Below, piece by piece: positions 34,601 through 42,517 of a stretch of DNA of 64,000 bases. The translations under genes and the position numbers were made by a program. The notes beneath the pieces were generated by a model, which saw only the letters and a program-made list of their open reading frames with translations, was not told where the DNA came from and searched no databases. Within the stretch, counting starts at the first letter, position 1. Every line of letters begins with the position of its first letter. Origin of the DNA: Paraburkholderia sp. D15 (GTDB lineage Bacteria; Pseudomonadota; Gammaproteobacteria; Burkholderiales; Burkholderiaceae); the NCBI RefSeq assembly GCF_029910215.1, contig NZ_CP110395.1, positions 2,728,001 to 2,792,000 of the forward strand, written 5' to 3'.

Positions 34601-34730
34601 ACCGCTTGCTTCGCTGGGCAAACGCTCGCTTCACTGCTTCACCGCATCACTGCATCACCGCTTTACGGCATCACGGCATCACGGCTTCACCGCATCACCG
34701 CTTCGCTCTTTCACCTCTTCACGCTTCGTC
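34601..34730. repeat. Degenerate tandem repeat (CATCACSGC type) before the AraC gene
   Basis: Ten or more imperfect 8-10 base units such as catcacggc, catcaccgc, cttcaccg run up to the start codon of the AraC-type gene. This is the largest of the intergenic repeat tracts and must lie in that gene's leader. Confidence 0.65.
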
Positions 34731-35582
34731 ATGACTTCGTCCGTCGACATCGCTCCGTCGAGTTTCGTCCGCTTCGCCGATATTCCGCCGGAGTTCCGGC
34801 CCACCGACACGCATCCGATCCGCGTGCGCTCGCGGCCGATGGCCGCCGGCTGGCGCATCGCGCGTCACACCCACGCGTGGGCGCAAGTCGCGTATGCATC
34901 GCGCGGCGTGTTGCGGGTCGCGACGAGCGGCACGACGTGGATGGTGCCGCCCTCGCGCGCAATCTGGGTGCCGCCGCATATCGAACACGAAGTCTTCGCC
35001 ATCGAGGATGCGTTCCTGCGCACGCTCTACATCACCGAAAACACCGCGCCCGCCTCGCTCGATACGCCGCGCGTGGTCGAGGTGTCCAATCTGCTGCGCG
35101 AAGTGATCGCCGCGCTCGACACGCTCGACCTGCCGCCCGCACGCGAAAGCCTGCTCGGCGCGTTGGCGCTCGATGAACTCACGCGCTCCGAACCGTTGCC
35201 GCTCTCGGTGCCGATGCCCAACGAAAAGCGCCTGCGCGCGCTGTGCGAAGCCGTACTCGCGGACCCGACGCACGGCGAGTCGCTCGAACAATGGGCAAGC
35301 AGCGTGGGGGCGAGCACACGCACGATCGCGCGGCTGTTCCGGCAGGAGTTGGGCGTGAGTTTTTCGCAGTGGCGTCAGCAGGCGATTCTGGCGCGCGCGA
35401 TTCCGCTGTTGAGTCAGGGACGGCCGTTATCGCACGTGGCGCTGGAATTGGGCTATCAAAGTCAGAGCGCGTTTTCCGCGATGTTCCGGCGCGCGTTCGG
35501 CGAGAGTCCGCGCGCGTTTATCGAGCGCGGCTCCGAGCACCGCGCGGAAACGGGCGATCACGACGACATGGAGACGGACTGA
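34731..35582 (+). CDS. AraC-family transcriptional regulator with N-terminal cupin
   Basis: Regulator of 283 residues. The N-terminal part is a cupin sensor (GWRIARHTHAWAQVAYASRG, with HTH as the metal-type motif, and WVPPHIEHEVFA). The C-terminal 100 residues hold the two AraC helix-turn-helices (LEQWASSVGASTRTIARLFR and ALELGYQSQSAFSAMFRRAF). ATG at 34731 is the natural start; the open frame upstream is the repeat tract. The HTH half resembles NimR/YdeO-like exporters' regulators. No target is evident; the next gene, a GNAT enzyme, is convergent. Confidence 0.9.
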   Translation: MTSSVDIAPSSFVRFADIPPEFRPTDTHPIRVRSRPMAAGWRIARHTHAWAQVAYASRGVLRVATSGTTWMVPPSRAIWVPPHIEHEVFAIEDAFLRTLYITENTAPASLDTPRVVEVSNLLREVIAALDTLDLPPARESLLGALALDELTRSEPLPLSVPMPNEKRLRALCEAVLADPTHGESLEQWASSVGASTRTIARLFRQELGVSFSQWRQQAILARAIPLLSQGRPLSHVALELGYQSQSAFSAMFRRAFGESPRAFIERGSEHRAETGDHDDMETD

Positions 35583-35610
35583 GCCACACCCGCGGCCTAT
35601 TTCGCCGCGG

Positions 35611-36075
35611 TCAAACCCGCCGAGCCAGATGACGGATTGCGCCGAGTTGCGCGAGACGCGGCCCGGTGAGCTTGTAGCCCTTGCGTTGATACAGGCGCGC
35701 GGCAGGATTATCGACGAACACTCTGAGTTGCAGCTCGCGCAGACCGCGTTCGCGCGCCCATTGATGCGAGATGTCCAGCAGATAGGTGCCAGCCCCCAGG
35801 CGCCGATGCCCTTCCGCGATCTGCACGTCGCGGATATGCAGCGAATCGCCTTCCTCCGTGATACGCAGCACACCGATGGGCTGCCCATCCATTTCGAGAA
35901 TGAAGTTCTCCGACTCGCGCCAACTGCCGAGAAACAGATCCGCGCGCCACACGAGATGATGCCGGCGATAGTAGCCGCCCATGTTGTTGCGCGTCAGCGC
36001 CTCGGCGAACTCGAAATCGTCCATGCTCGCATTGCGCAGATGAAACGGTAACGGAGCTTCGGTGGGATCGAACAT
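35611..36075 (-). CDS. GNAT-family N-acetyltransferase
   Basis: Cytosolic acetyltransferase of 154 residues starting MFDPTEAPLPFHLRNASMDD. The acetyl-CoA loop is VQIAEGHRRLGAGTYLLD, and the C-terminal beta-bulge is LRVFVDNPAARLYQRKGYKL. The acceptor cannot be inferred. The frame opens 19 codons earlier without a ribosome-binding site; the chosen ATG fits the fold. It lies downstream of the tRNA block. Confidence 0.82.
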   Translation of the reverse strand: MFDPTEAPLPFHLRNASMDDFEFAEALTRNNMGGYYRRHHLVWRADLFLGSWRESENFILEMDGQPIGVLRITEEGDSLHIRDVQIAEGHRRLGAGTYLLDISHQWARERGLRELQLRVFVDNPAARLYQRKGYKLTGPRLAQLGAIRHLARRV

Positions 36076-36211
36076 GATGAGGCGGCAAGGATAAGTCGGG
36101 TCAACGTTAGAACAGCCGGTGCGCGCTGGCAATGGCTGTTTGTCCCGAGCGCGCCCTGAAGGATGCCCTGGAAACCGGCGCGGAAATATATCGAGGAATA
36201 AATCCAGGAAT

Positions 36212-36244
36212 AAAAAAAGCCCACTTCTTTCGAAGTGGGCTTTT
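36212..36244 (-). terminator. Terminator of the first Glu-Asp tRNA unit
   Basis: On the minus strand GAAAAGCCCACTTC pairs with GAAGTGGGCTTTT and is followed by more T. Confidence 0.85.
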
Positions 36245-36251
36245 CAAAATC

Positions 36252-36328
36252 TGGCGGAGCGGACGGGACTCGAACCCGCGACCCCCGGCGTGACAGGCCG
36301 GTATTCTAACCAACTGAACTACCGCTCC
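36252..36328 (-). tRNA. tRNA-Asp(GTC), copy 1
   Basis: 77-base cloverleaf with CCA encoded. The acceptor is GGAGCGG/CCGCTCC, the anticodon loop CTGTCAC gives GTC, and the T arm contains GGTTCGAGTCC. It is the second gene of a Glu-Asp unit. Confidence 0.97.
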
Positions 36329-36419
36329 AGATTTTTGCTACACGGCGCATGAATGAACTCACTTGCCGATAGAACCGCGCTGACACCGTTCAACCGCTTA
36401 CCGAACGACGCCGATGTTC

Positions 36420-36495
36420 TGGCGTCCCCTAGGGGATTCGAACCCCTGTACTCACCGTGAAAGGGTGATGTCCTAGGCCTCTAGACGAAGGGGAC
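36420..36495 (-). tRNA. tRNA-Glu(TTC), copy 1
   Basis: 76 bases with CCA. The acceptor starts GTCCCCT, the anticodon loop is CTTTCAC, and the T arm is GGTTCGAATCC. It is identical to copy 2 and lies 91 bases upstream of tRNA-Asp copy 1. Confidence 0.97.
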
Positions 36496-36516
36496 AACGT
36501 ACTGCTTACATCTTTA

Positions 36517-36553
36517 ATGAAAAAGCCCGCTCAGGTTCGTATGAACGGGCTTT
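36517..36553 (-). terminator. Terminator between the two Glu-Asp units
   Basis: AAAGCCCGTTCATACGAAC and the matching CGGGCTTTTT form a hairpin with a T tail on the minus strand. It ends the upstream unit, so each unit can be a separate transcript. Confidence 0.75.
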
Positions 36554-36556
36554 GTC

Positions 36557-36633
36557 TGGCGGAGTGGACGGGACTCGAACCCGCGACCCCCGGCGTGACA
36601 GGCCGGTATTCTAACCGACTGAACTACCACTCC
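36557..36633 (-). tRNA. tRNA-Asp(GTC), copy 2
   Basis: 77 bases with CCA and anticodon GTC. It differs from copy 1 by a compensated acceptor pair (GGAGTGG/CCACTCC in place of GGAGCGG/CCGCTCC) and one D-loop base. Confidence 0.97.
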
Positions 36634-36722
36634 AGTCTTTACACCCTAGCTTGCGAGCGTCGGTTATTTCTCTGCAAGCTGCACCGCTTTACTGCCAACA
36701 ACACTAAAGCGACGCTGATGTT

Positions 36723-36798
36723 TGGCGTCCCCTAGGGGATTCGAACCCCTGTACTCACCGTGAAAGGGTGATGTCCTAGGCCTCTAGACGAAGGGGAC
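36723..36798 (-). tRNA. tRNA-Glu(TTC), copy 2
   Basis: 76 bases with CCA, identical to copy 1. It is the first gene transcribed in this block, behind the promoter at 36895-36924. Confidence 0.97.
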
Positions 36799-36894
36799 AT
36801 AATCTTTTCAGATCTGTCTTTATCTCGCTGCCAACTTGCCACTAACTTACGTCAACTTGTTAGTTAGTTTGTTTCGTCAACTGCGAAGACCGCT

Positions 36895-36924
36895 ATTCTA
36901 AACCACTCTACAACCGTTTGTGAA
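36895..36924 (-). promoter_or_regulatory. Promoter of the Glu-Asp tRNA block
   Basis: On the minus strand TTCACA, 18 bases, then TAGAAT, followed by a GC-rich AGCGGTC discriminator. The discriminator is what stringently controlled stable-RNA promoters show. It lies about 100 bases before tRNA-Glu copy 2. Confidence 0.55.
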
Positions 36925-36977
36925 GTTTTTTTTGCTACAAGTTCCAGACTTCGGAACAACTTCACTCTGCGCCGATA

Positions 36978-37000
36978 GTGGAAGTAACGGGGATTGAAAA
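36978..37000. other. Degenerate tRNA 3'-end-like segment (possible att remnant)
   Basis: gtggaagtaacggggattgaa matches 17 of 21 bases of the tRNA-Ala 3' end (47222-47242) in the same orientation. Between them lies the catabolic cluster. It could be an old attachment-site duplication or a tRNA gene remnant. Confidence 0.35.
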
Positions 37001-37322
37001 ACGCCTCCCAGACCTACTCCGCCCTACCTGCTCGCCCATCACGCCCTTGATCGGGACATCATCTACGAACTGGCACTTTCCGGCAACGCCACCGACCACC
37101 TCAAAAAACACGCTTCCGGTCGGTCAGCAGCAAAGAACGCAATTATACGCAACAATTTTCCGACTTTGCAACTGTTTTGTTCGCCCCAGTCGACCAAATT
37201 TGCAGGTATCGACCGGTCGATGATTGCCTGTCCGACCCGGCGGATTCAGCAGATTCAGCGGATTCGGCAGATTCGAGGTCGCCCGCCCTGCAAGTGCGCC
37301 GGGCAGGCGGCCTCGCCGCCGC

Positions 37323-37931
37323 TCAACGATGCCCGAGCGTGCCGACGATCGCCGGCATCCGCTCGACCGCCTGCTCATGCAACTGCGCGTAGAGGCTGTT
37401 GCCGCGCGCATCGATCGCGACGGTGGCCGGCCCGAGCTGGTCGACCTCGAGCGTCAGCAGCCTGAACTGCGAGATGTATTCCGTCCAGTTCATCGCGACG
37501 ACCCGGCGCAACGCGCGCGACAGCAGATTCAGCCCGCCGCCCGGAAATGACAGATACGCGCACCCGCATTCGAGAAGCGCCGCCGCGCTGGCGTCGTCGA
37601 GACCGCCTTTACCGCCGACGAGCCGCACGCCGAGACCGCGAATCAAGGCCGGCATCCACGGGTTGTAGCGCGTGCTCGTGCTCGGATTCAGATAAAGCGC
37701 CTCGGGACCATCGGGCGTCTCGTTCACATACGTGCTCAGATGGAAGAATGCGCCGTCGCGCAGATCGACCGGTAGCGGCGCGCCCTCTTCGATCGCCTGC
37801 GCGAGGCGCTTGTGAGTCGGCAGTCCGATACTGACGGTGATCTCCCCCGACAACCGCACCATGTCGCCAAGCTGCAGTTCGAGCACCTGCTCGCGAGTCA
37901 ACGGCAATTTCAGATCGTGTAGCCGGCTCAT
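37323..37931 (-). CDS. Class I fumarase / tartrate dehydratase-like, beta subunit
   Basis: Swivelling C-terminal domain partner of a two-subunit Fe-S hydro-lyase, 202 residues (E. coli TtdB has 201). It starts MSRLHDLKLPLTREQVLEL, and its ATGA start overlaps the alpha stop by four bases. The core has GDMVRLSGEITVSIGLPTHKR. The oxyanion-side TSTRYNPWMPALIRGLGVRL carries the conserved Thr/Ser-Arg, and GGKGGLDD corresponds to the family GKGG loop. The substrate of the pair may be a hydroxy-dicarboxylate other than malate or tartrate. It lies at the left edge of the cluster. Confidence 0.88.
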   Translation of the reverse strand: MSRLHDLKLPLTREQVLELQLGDMVRLSGEITVSIGLPTHKRLAQAIEEGAPLPVDLRDGAFFHLSTYVNETPDGPEALYLNPSTSTRYNPWMPALIRGLGVRLVGGKGGLDDASAAALLECGCAYLSFPGGGLNLLSRALRRVVAMNWTEYISQFRLLTLEVDQLGPATVAIDARGNSLYAQLHEQAVERMPAIVGTLGHR

Positions 37932-38806
37932 CGTCCGCCCTCCAGGAATTCGACGCGGCCATCGCCATGTATGCGCGCAGCCGTGCGACGGTTGATCCAG
38001 CAGTTGAAACACACGGCGACCGGTACGAAACCATGGCTCGCCGCGTAGTCGATATGAACCGCCATCGCCGTCGTGTCGCCGCCCGTGCCCATCGGGCCGA
38101 AGCCCATCCTGTTGATCGCGTCCAGCAGACGCTGCTCCATCTTCGCGAGCAGCGGCTCCTGATTGATCTGCCCGAACGGGCGCAGCATCTGCTCCTTGGC
38201 CAGACGCGCCGCATAGTCGAAGGTCCCGCCGATACCGACGCCGATCACCAGCGGCAGGCACGGCTGCGACCCCGCGCGCAGCATCGTGTCGAGTACGAAG
38301 CGTTCGATCTGGTCATGAGTCGGATAGACGAACGCGTCGATCGCCTCCCAGCGGCCCGTCCCCATCGCCTTCGGCGAACAGACGATATCGACGTAATCGG
38401 CGTCGTCGATCACATCGAAACTGACGATCGGCATGTCCTTGCCCGCATAACTGCGCTCGTGCGTCAGCGGGTTGGTGACCATCTTCAGGATCGGCGGCGA
38501 GATCGACGTGGCGAGCTCGGCGAAACCGTCCCGGATCGCGGCGCGCACCGGACCGTCGAACTGCACGCGCGTCCCGATCTTGATGCTGTATGTCGGGATA
38601 CCGACGTCGCTGCACACGAGCGAATCGTCGCGGCGCGCGCCGTCCGCGCTCTCCACGAGGATTTTCAGCGTCGCGCGGCCGGTCGGATTCGTTTCGCGCT
38701 CCGACGCATTCTGCAAAAACACGCGCGTATCGTCGGGAATCGTCTTCAATGAGCGCTCGTAGAGCTGCGCGGTGACGCGTTTCAGTGTCGCACTGTCAAT
38801 TGACAT
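37928..38806 (-). CDS. Class I fumarase / tartrate dehydratase-like, alpha subunit
   Basis: Catalytic Fe-S subunit of 292 residues (TtdA 303), starting behind AAGGAAC. The three 4Fe-4S ligands are conserved: C65 in SLVCSDVGIP, C183 in QPCLPLVIGVG and C269 in FNCWINRR. The first motif is normally CQDTG; here it is CSDVG, which alters a loop facing the substrate. The GS(E)N-type loop reads SPKAMGTGRW. Reversible hydration of an unsaturated di- or tricarboxylate is the expected chemistry. It is divergent from a dehydrogenase gene and lies in a catabolic cluster, so a housekeeping fumarase role is unlikely. Confidence 0.87.
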   Translation of the reverse strand: MSIDSATLKRVTAQLYERSLKTIPDDTRVFLQNASERETNPTGRATLKILVESADGARRDDSLVCSDVGIPTYSIKIGTRVQFDGPVRAAIRDGFAELATSISPPILKMVTNPLTHERSYAGKDMPIVSFDVIDDADYVDIVCSPKAMGTGRWEAIDAFVYPTHDQIERFVLDTMLRAGSQPCLPLVIGVGIGGTFDYAARLAKEQMLRPFGQINQEPLLAKMEQRLLDAINRMGFGPMGTGGDTTAMAVHIDYAASHGFVPVAVCFNCWINRRTAARIHGDGRVEFLEGGR

Positions 38807-38979
38807 CTCGCCTGTTCCTTAAATGAAGTGATACGGCGCGCCGCGCGATGGGCGCAACAGGTGCAGTAGGCGCGCATGACGACCGACGATTCCGCCAGGA
38901 GAAAAGCCCGCAGGAAATGTTCGACGTCCTGACATGCGCGGCGACAATGCGCAAACGCCAACCTCCTGACTCTTCTGCC

Positions 38980-39978
38980 ATGACTCCATTCTCCTCGCAC
39001 GCACGGCGCATCGGCATCGTCGGCGCCGGTGCGATCGGCGGTCACTTTGCCGCCCGCCTCGCACTTGCCGGTCACCGCGTGTCCGTGCTCGCGCGCGGCG
39101 ATACGCTGCGCGCACTCGACACGTCCGGTCTTCGCTACACGAGCCCCGGCCAGCCGGAACGCGTCGTCGAGGTCCACGCCCATGCCCGCGCCGACGAGAT
39201 CGGCCCGCAGGATCTCGTCGTCATCGCATTGAAGTCCCACGCGCTGCCGGCGCTCGCCGCTGCGCTGATCCCGCTCATCGGGCCGCGCACCGTCGTGCTG
39301 CCGGTCGGCAATGGATTGCCGTGGTGGTACTGCCTCGCGCCTGGCCACCCGCTCGAGGGATTGCGCCTGACGAGCGTCGACCCGGATGGCCGCATCGCGC
39401 GCGCACTGCCGTTCGCGCAGGTGCTCGGCGGCAGCGTGATGGCCTCGTGCAGTTCGCCCGCGCCCGGCGTGGTGAAGCATCACAGCGGCGGCCGGATCAC
39501 GCTCGGCGAGCCGTGCGCCGGCGTGAGCGAACGCGCCGCCGACTGGGCACGCACGCTGACGGAAGCCGGTCTGCCGACGGTCGCGAGCGACGACATCCGG
39601 CGCGACCTGTGGATCAAGCTGCTCGGCAACGCGTGCTCCAACCCGCTCAGCGTACTCACCCAGACGACCACCGACCGCCTGCTCGACGCCCCCGGCACGC
39701 GCGACGTCTACGAGCGGCTGATGACCGAATGCCTCACGATCGGACGACAGGCGGGCCTTGCGCTCGACATCGACATCGCCGCGCGGATCGCGCAAACGCG
39801 CGAACTGGGCGCGGTCAAGACCTCGATGCTGCAGGATCTCGAAGCCGGCCGCCCGCTCGAACTCGACGCGATTCTCGGCGCGCCGCTCGAATGCGCGGCG
39901 CGGCTCGACGTCGACGCACCGTTGATGCGGACGGTGCTGGCGCTCGCGACGCTGCGCGCCACCTCGGCGACGACTTGA
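38980..39978 (+). CDS. 2-dehydropantoate 2-reductase-like dehydrogenase
   Basis: NAD(P)H-dependent dehydrogenase of the ketopantoate reductase/ApbA family, 332 residues from ATG at 38980. The Rossmann motif is IGIVGAGAIGGHFAARL; the catalytic Lys lies in RRDLWIKLLGNACSNPLSVL, a family hallmark, and SMLQDLEAGRPLELDAILG is the C-terminal signature. No ribosome-binding site is clear, and a start 11 codons earlier is possible. Many such paralogues are not pantoate enzymes. Inside this cluster it may reduce or oxidise a 2-oxo/2-hydroxy acid intermediate. It is divergent from the fumarase-like pair. Confidence 0.88.
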   Translation: MTPFSSHARRIGIVGAGAIGGHFAARLALAGHRVSVLARGDTLRALDTSGLRYTSPGQPERVVEVHAHARADEIGPQDLVVIALKSHALPALAAALIPLIGPRTVVLPVGNGLPWWYCLAPGHPLEGLRLTSVDPDGRIARALPFAQVLGGSVMASCSSPAPGVVKHHSGGRITLGEPCAGVSERAADWARTLTEAGLPTVASDDIRRDLWIKLLGNACSNPLSVLTQTTTDRLLDAPGTRDVYERLMTECLTIGRQAGLALDIDIAARIAQTRELGAVKTSMLQDLEAGRPLELDAILGAPLECAARLDVDAPLMRTVLALATLRATSATT

Positions 39979-40005
39979 CACGGGCACGCGGCGCCTCGCT
40001 AGCCG

Positions 40006-40821
40006 TCAATCGCGCGCATAGTCGGCGGCGTTCGCGACCCACCCCTTGCCGATGAAGTCATGGCGCGGCGGCGAGAACACGTCGATCAGCAGATGACGGC
40101 CGGCGCCCACGCCTTCGGTCGTGTGAATCAGTTGCACCGGGACCGCGATCATCGAGGCGGGCCCGGCTTCGAGATGCTCGTCGTCACGCCATGCGTTCGC
40201 GTCCGGCCCCCACTGCACGCGCAAATGGTGAATGAAATGCCCTTCGATCGCGAGCGAGCCCTGCTCGAACTCCGCGTGACTGTGCGGACTCAGTTTCGAG
40301 CGGTCGCGCGCGTCCTGATACTCGACCCAGTTGATGCTGAGCGTGTCGGTTTGCAGCATTTTGAGGCGCGGCTTGTCGGCGGGCGGCGTGATGTCGTCGA
40401 TGCCGATGATCTGCAATTCACCCACGCCGTGCGTGCGCCGATAACCGGCGTCGCTGCCGACGATGCGCGCATCGGGTACTTCGTAGTCGCCGGCGTTGCA
40501 GGCGGCATCGGCCGCGAGATCCGCGCGCGCCGATGCGATCAGCACCGCACGTCCGCTCTGGGCCGGCCGCACGCTCACGTCGCCGGCAGGCACCACGCAC
40601 ACGCTACGCCCCGGCACTTGCCGCGCCGGGCCGTCGCCGACGCGTACCTCGGCGCCGTCTTCGGGCAGCAGCAGGAACATTTCGCGCGGGCTCGTCGCGT
40701 TGAACGCGGCGCCGTCGCCCTGCAGCCACTGCACGAAGAAATTCTGGCCGCGCGCAACCGCGCCCGGCGCCAGATCGTAAACCGCGGTGCCACGCACACC
40801 TGTCTCGGTCGAAGTCGTCAT
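40006..40821 (-). CDS. Bicupin protein, uncharacterised
   Basis: A 271-residue cytosolic protein with two cupin halves. The N-terminal half (about 1-120) has lost obvious metal ligands. The C-terminal half keeps them: HSHAEFEQGSLAIEG near residue 185 fits the first cupin motif (HxH-E), and IAVPVQLIHTTEG near 240 fits the second (His). This leaves a His3-Glu-like metal site, as in cupin dioxygenases, isomerases and decarboxylases. It is last in the porin-amidohydrolase-flavin reductase-cupin operon, 24 bases after the reductase, with an AAGGAA ribosome-binding site. I cannot name the reaction. Confidence 0.78.
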   Translation of the reverse strand: MTTSTETGVRGTAVYDLAPGAVARGQNFFVQWLQGDGAAFNATSPREMFLLLPEDGAEVRVGDGPARQVPGRSVCVVPAGDVSVRPAQSGRAVLIASARADLAADAACNAGDYEVPDARIVGSDAGYRRTHGVGELQIIGIDDITPPADKPRLKMLQTDTLSINWVEYQDARDRSKLSPHSHAEFEQGSLAIEGHFIHHLRVQWGPDANAWRDDEHLEAGPASMIAVPVQLIHTTEGVGAGRHLLIDVFSPPRHDFIGKGWVANAADYARD

Positions 40822-40845
40822 ATCGGGTTCCTTACTCGGGGAAAT

Positions 40846-41472
40846 TCAGTTATTGCGAGGGCTCGGGCGGCCCAGTTCGTCGAGCCGCCCGACGCTCGCG
40901 TAGCGATTGCCGTCGAGGCGGGTCAACGGCTCGGCGAGCACCGTGTCGAAGCGGCCATCCGCACCGACGAAGCGCTCGTCGAGATGCACGCCGACGATGC
41001 GGCCGAACACGACCCGGCTGTACGTTTCACCGGGCCCCGTCGGTTCGATGTCGACGATCCGCAGCAGCCGGCACTCCATGCTCGCGGGCGACGCGGCGAC
41101 GCGCGGCGGCTTCACCAGCACGCTCGGCGCTTTCTCCAGCCCGGCCAGTTCGAATTCGTCGGTGCCGTAGGGCGCGTCGATCGAGCTCGTGTTCATCGGC
41201 TCGCGCAGATCCCAGGTCACGAGATTCGTGACGAATTCGCCCGTCTCGCGGATATTCGTGACCGTGTCCTTTTCATGCCGGTCGGCCGGCGTATTGCACG
41301 AAAACATCACGACGGGCGGCGCGGTCGAGACGAGATTGAAATGCGAGAACGGCGCCAGATTCACCTCGCCTTTGCCGTTGACCGTGCTGATCCAGCCGAT
41401 CGGCCGAGGCGCGACGATCGCGTTGAACAGCGTGCGCTTGAAGCCGGGCGTAGTCGCCGGGTCGAGAAACAT
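40846..41472 (-). CDS. Flavin reductase-like FMN-binding protein
   Basis: Split-barrel flavoprotein of 208 residues with AAGGAGA at the correct spacing. Typical segments are VAPRPIGWISTVNGKGEVNLAP and FSHFNLVSTAPPVVMFSCN. Members reduce FMN for a partner monooxygenase or act directly as nitroreductases (the 2-nitrobenzoate reductase NbaA is, to my knowledge, of this type). No monooxygenase gene is present here, which favours a direct role or a partner elsewhere. It lies 30 bases after the amidohydrolase gene in the same operon. Confidence 0.88.
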   Translation of the reverse strand: MFLDPATTPGFKRTLFNAIVAPRPIGWISTVNGKGEVNLAPFSHFNLVSTAPPVVMFSCNTPADRHEKDTVTNIRETGEFVTNLVTWDLREPMNTSSIDAPYGTDEFELAGLEKAPSVLVKPPRVAASPASMECRLLRIVDIEPTGPGETYSRVVFGRIVGVHLDERFVGADGRFDTVLAEPLTRLDGNRYASVGRLDELGRPSPRNN

Positions 41473-41502
41473 CGATATCTCCTTGTCCAGATCCGGCTCG
41501 CG

Positions 41503-42465
41503 TCAACCGCGCAGCCCGCCTTTCACGAACACCGCCTTGCCGGTTTCGTACAGCACCGCGTGACGCTCGGCATCGGTCAGCAGCGCGGTCGCGTCGAGCA
41601 TCCGCTCCACCATGTCCTGGTACGTGCCCGACGACGTGCCGATATCCGAGCCCCACATGATCCGGTCCGCGCCGAACATGTCGACCGCGCTGCGCAGCGC
41701 CTGGTCCGCCGGCATGTCCGTCTCCCGATAGATGTCGAGGTTGATCGACGTGAACTTGAAGAAGATGTTCGGTTCGGCCGCAAGCGCTTCGAAACGGGCG
41801 TCGAAGCCGAAGTTCTCGTCCTCCACTTCCGGTTCGAGCATGTGGTCGAGCACGACACGCAGGCTCGGGAAGCGCCGCGCGAGCGTGACGATCGTCGGCA
41901 CCGACGGACCGCCGCCGCCCTCCGCGAGCACTTCGATATCCATCACGATGCCGTGCTCGTTCGCGACGGCCCACGTCTCCAGCGCGCGCGGCGAATCCAG
42001 CCACGGCATCGTGCCGTCCGGCTCGCGGCCGCCGAACAGCCGCACGCCCGCGAGGCCGTGCTGGTCGATGTAGCTGCGCACGAGCGCGGGCGTGCCCGCG
42101 TCCTCGGCATCGAGAATCACGACGGCCGAGAAGAGCTCCGGATGCGCATCCGACGAATCCAGGATGTAGCTGTTGTCGTACCGGTAGATCATCCGCTTCT
42201 GGACCGCGACCGCCTCGACCACGCCCGCTTCGCGCATCCACGGCAGCATGCGCGCCGCGTCCGGCACCTCGTTGATCGGGTTGGGACCGTGCTTGCCGCC
42301 GGGCAGGCCGATCACGCCCGGCAGACGCGGCGGCGCATTCGGCGAGCGTTTCATCGGATTGCGCGGATAACGCGTGATGTCGTCCGCCACCAGATGCGCG
42401 TGCGAATCGAACAGCTTGACGGGTTGGCCGGACGGCCCGGTCGTCGAGGGTTGCGGGGAATTCAT
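41503..42465 (-). CDS. Amidohydrolase family (amidohydrolase 2) hydrolase
   Basis: TIM-barrel metal-dependent hydrolase of 320 residues from ATG at 42465, behind GGAGACG. The metal motif is KLFDSHAHLVAD (H22, H24). Later ligand positions are the Asp-His of RVVLDHMLEPEV and the catalytic Asp of RIMWGSDIGTS. The family includes lactonases (2-pyrone-4,6-dicarboxylate lactonase LigI), 4-oxalomesaconate hydratase LigJ and non-oxidative decarboxylases (ACMSD-type). A ring-derived lactone or acid is thus a plausible substrate. It is 52 bases after the porin gene. Confidence 0.9.
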   Translation of the reverse strand: MNSPQPSTTGPSGQPVKLFDSHAHLVADDITRYPRNPMKRSPNAPPRLPGVIGLPGGKHGPNPINEVPDAARMLPWMREAGVVEAVAVQKRMIYRYDNSYILDSSDAHPELFSAVVILDAEDAGTPALVRSYIDQHGLAGVRLFGGREPDGTMPWLDSPRALETWAVANEHGIVMDIEVLAEGGGGPSVPTIVTLARRFPSLRVVLDHMLEPEVEDENFGFDARFEALAAEPNIFFKFTSINLDIYRETDMPADQALRSAVDMFGADRIMWGSDIGTSSGTYQDMVERMLDATALLTDAERHAVLYETGKAVFVKGGLRG

Positions 42466-42517
42466 GTCGTCTCCATTCAGGTACAGGTTGCTGGGTGCCA
42501 CGCGGCCGGGCCGACGC

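Larger units (their letters stand above)
36799..37322. other. AT-rich junction between tRNA block and catabolic cluster
   Basis: 524 bases with no supported gene; small open frames here are composition artefacts. It contains the tRNA promoter, a poly-T tract at 36925-36935 and a tRNA-3'-like segment at 36978-37000. Repeats of gattcagcg/gattcggca are found at 37241-37275. Its low GC content contrasts with the flanks. Confidence 0.5.

Noticed and set aside
36252..36798. Direct repeats resembling a CRISPR array
   Set aside because: The repeats are two tRNA-Asp and two tRNA-Glu genes with full cloverleaves.
36978..37223. 81-codon frame at the tRNA/cluster junction
   Set aside because: Its first residues are the translation of a tRNA-3'-like segment (compare the frame through tRNA-Ala); no protein family.
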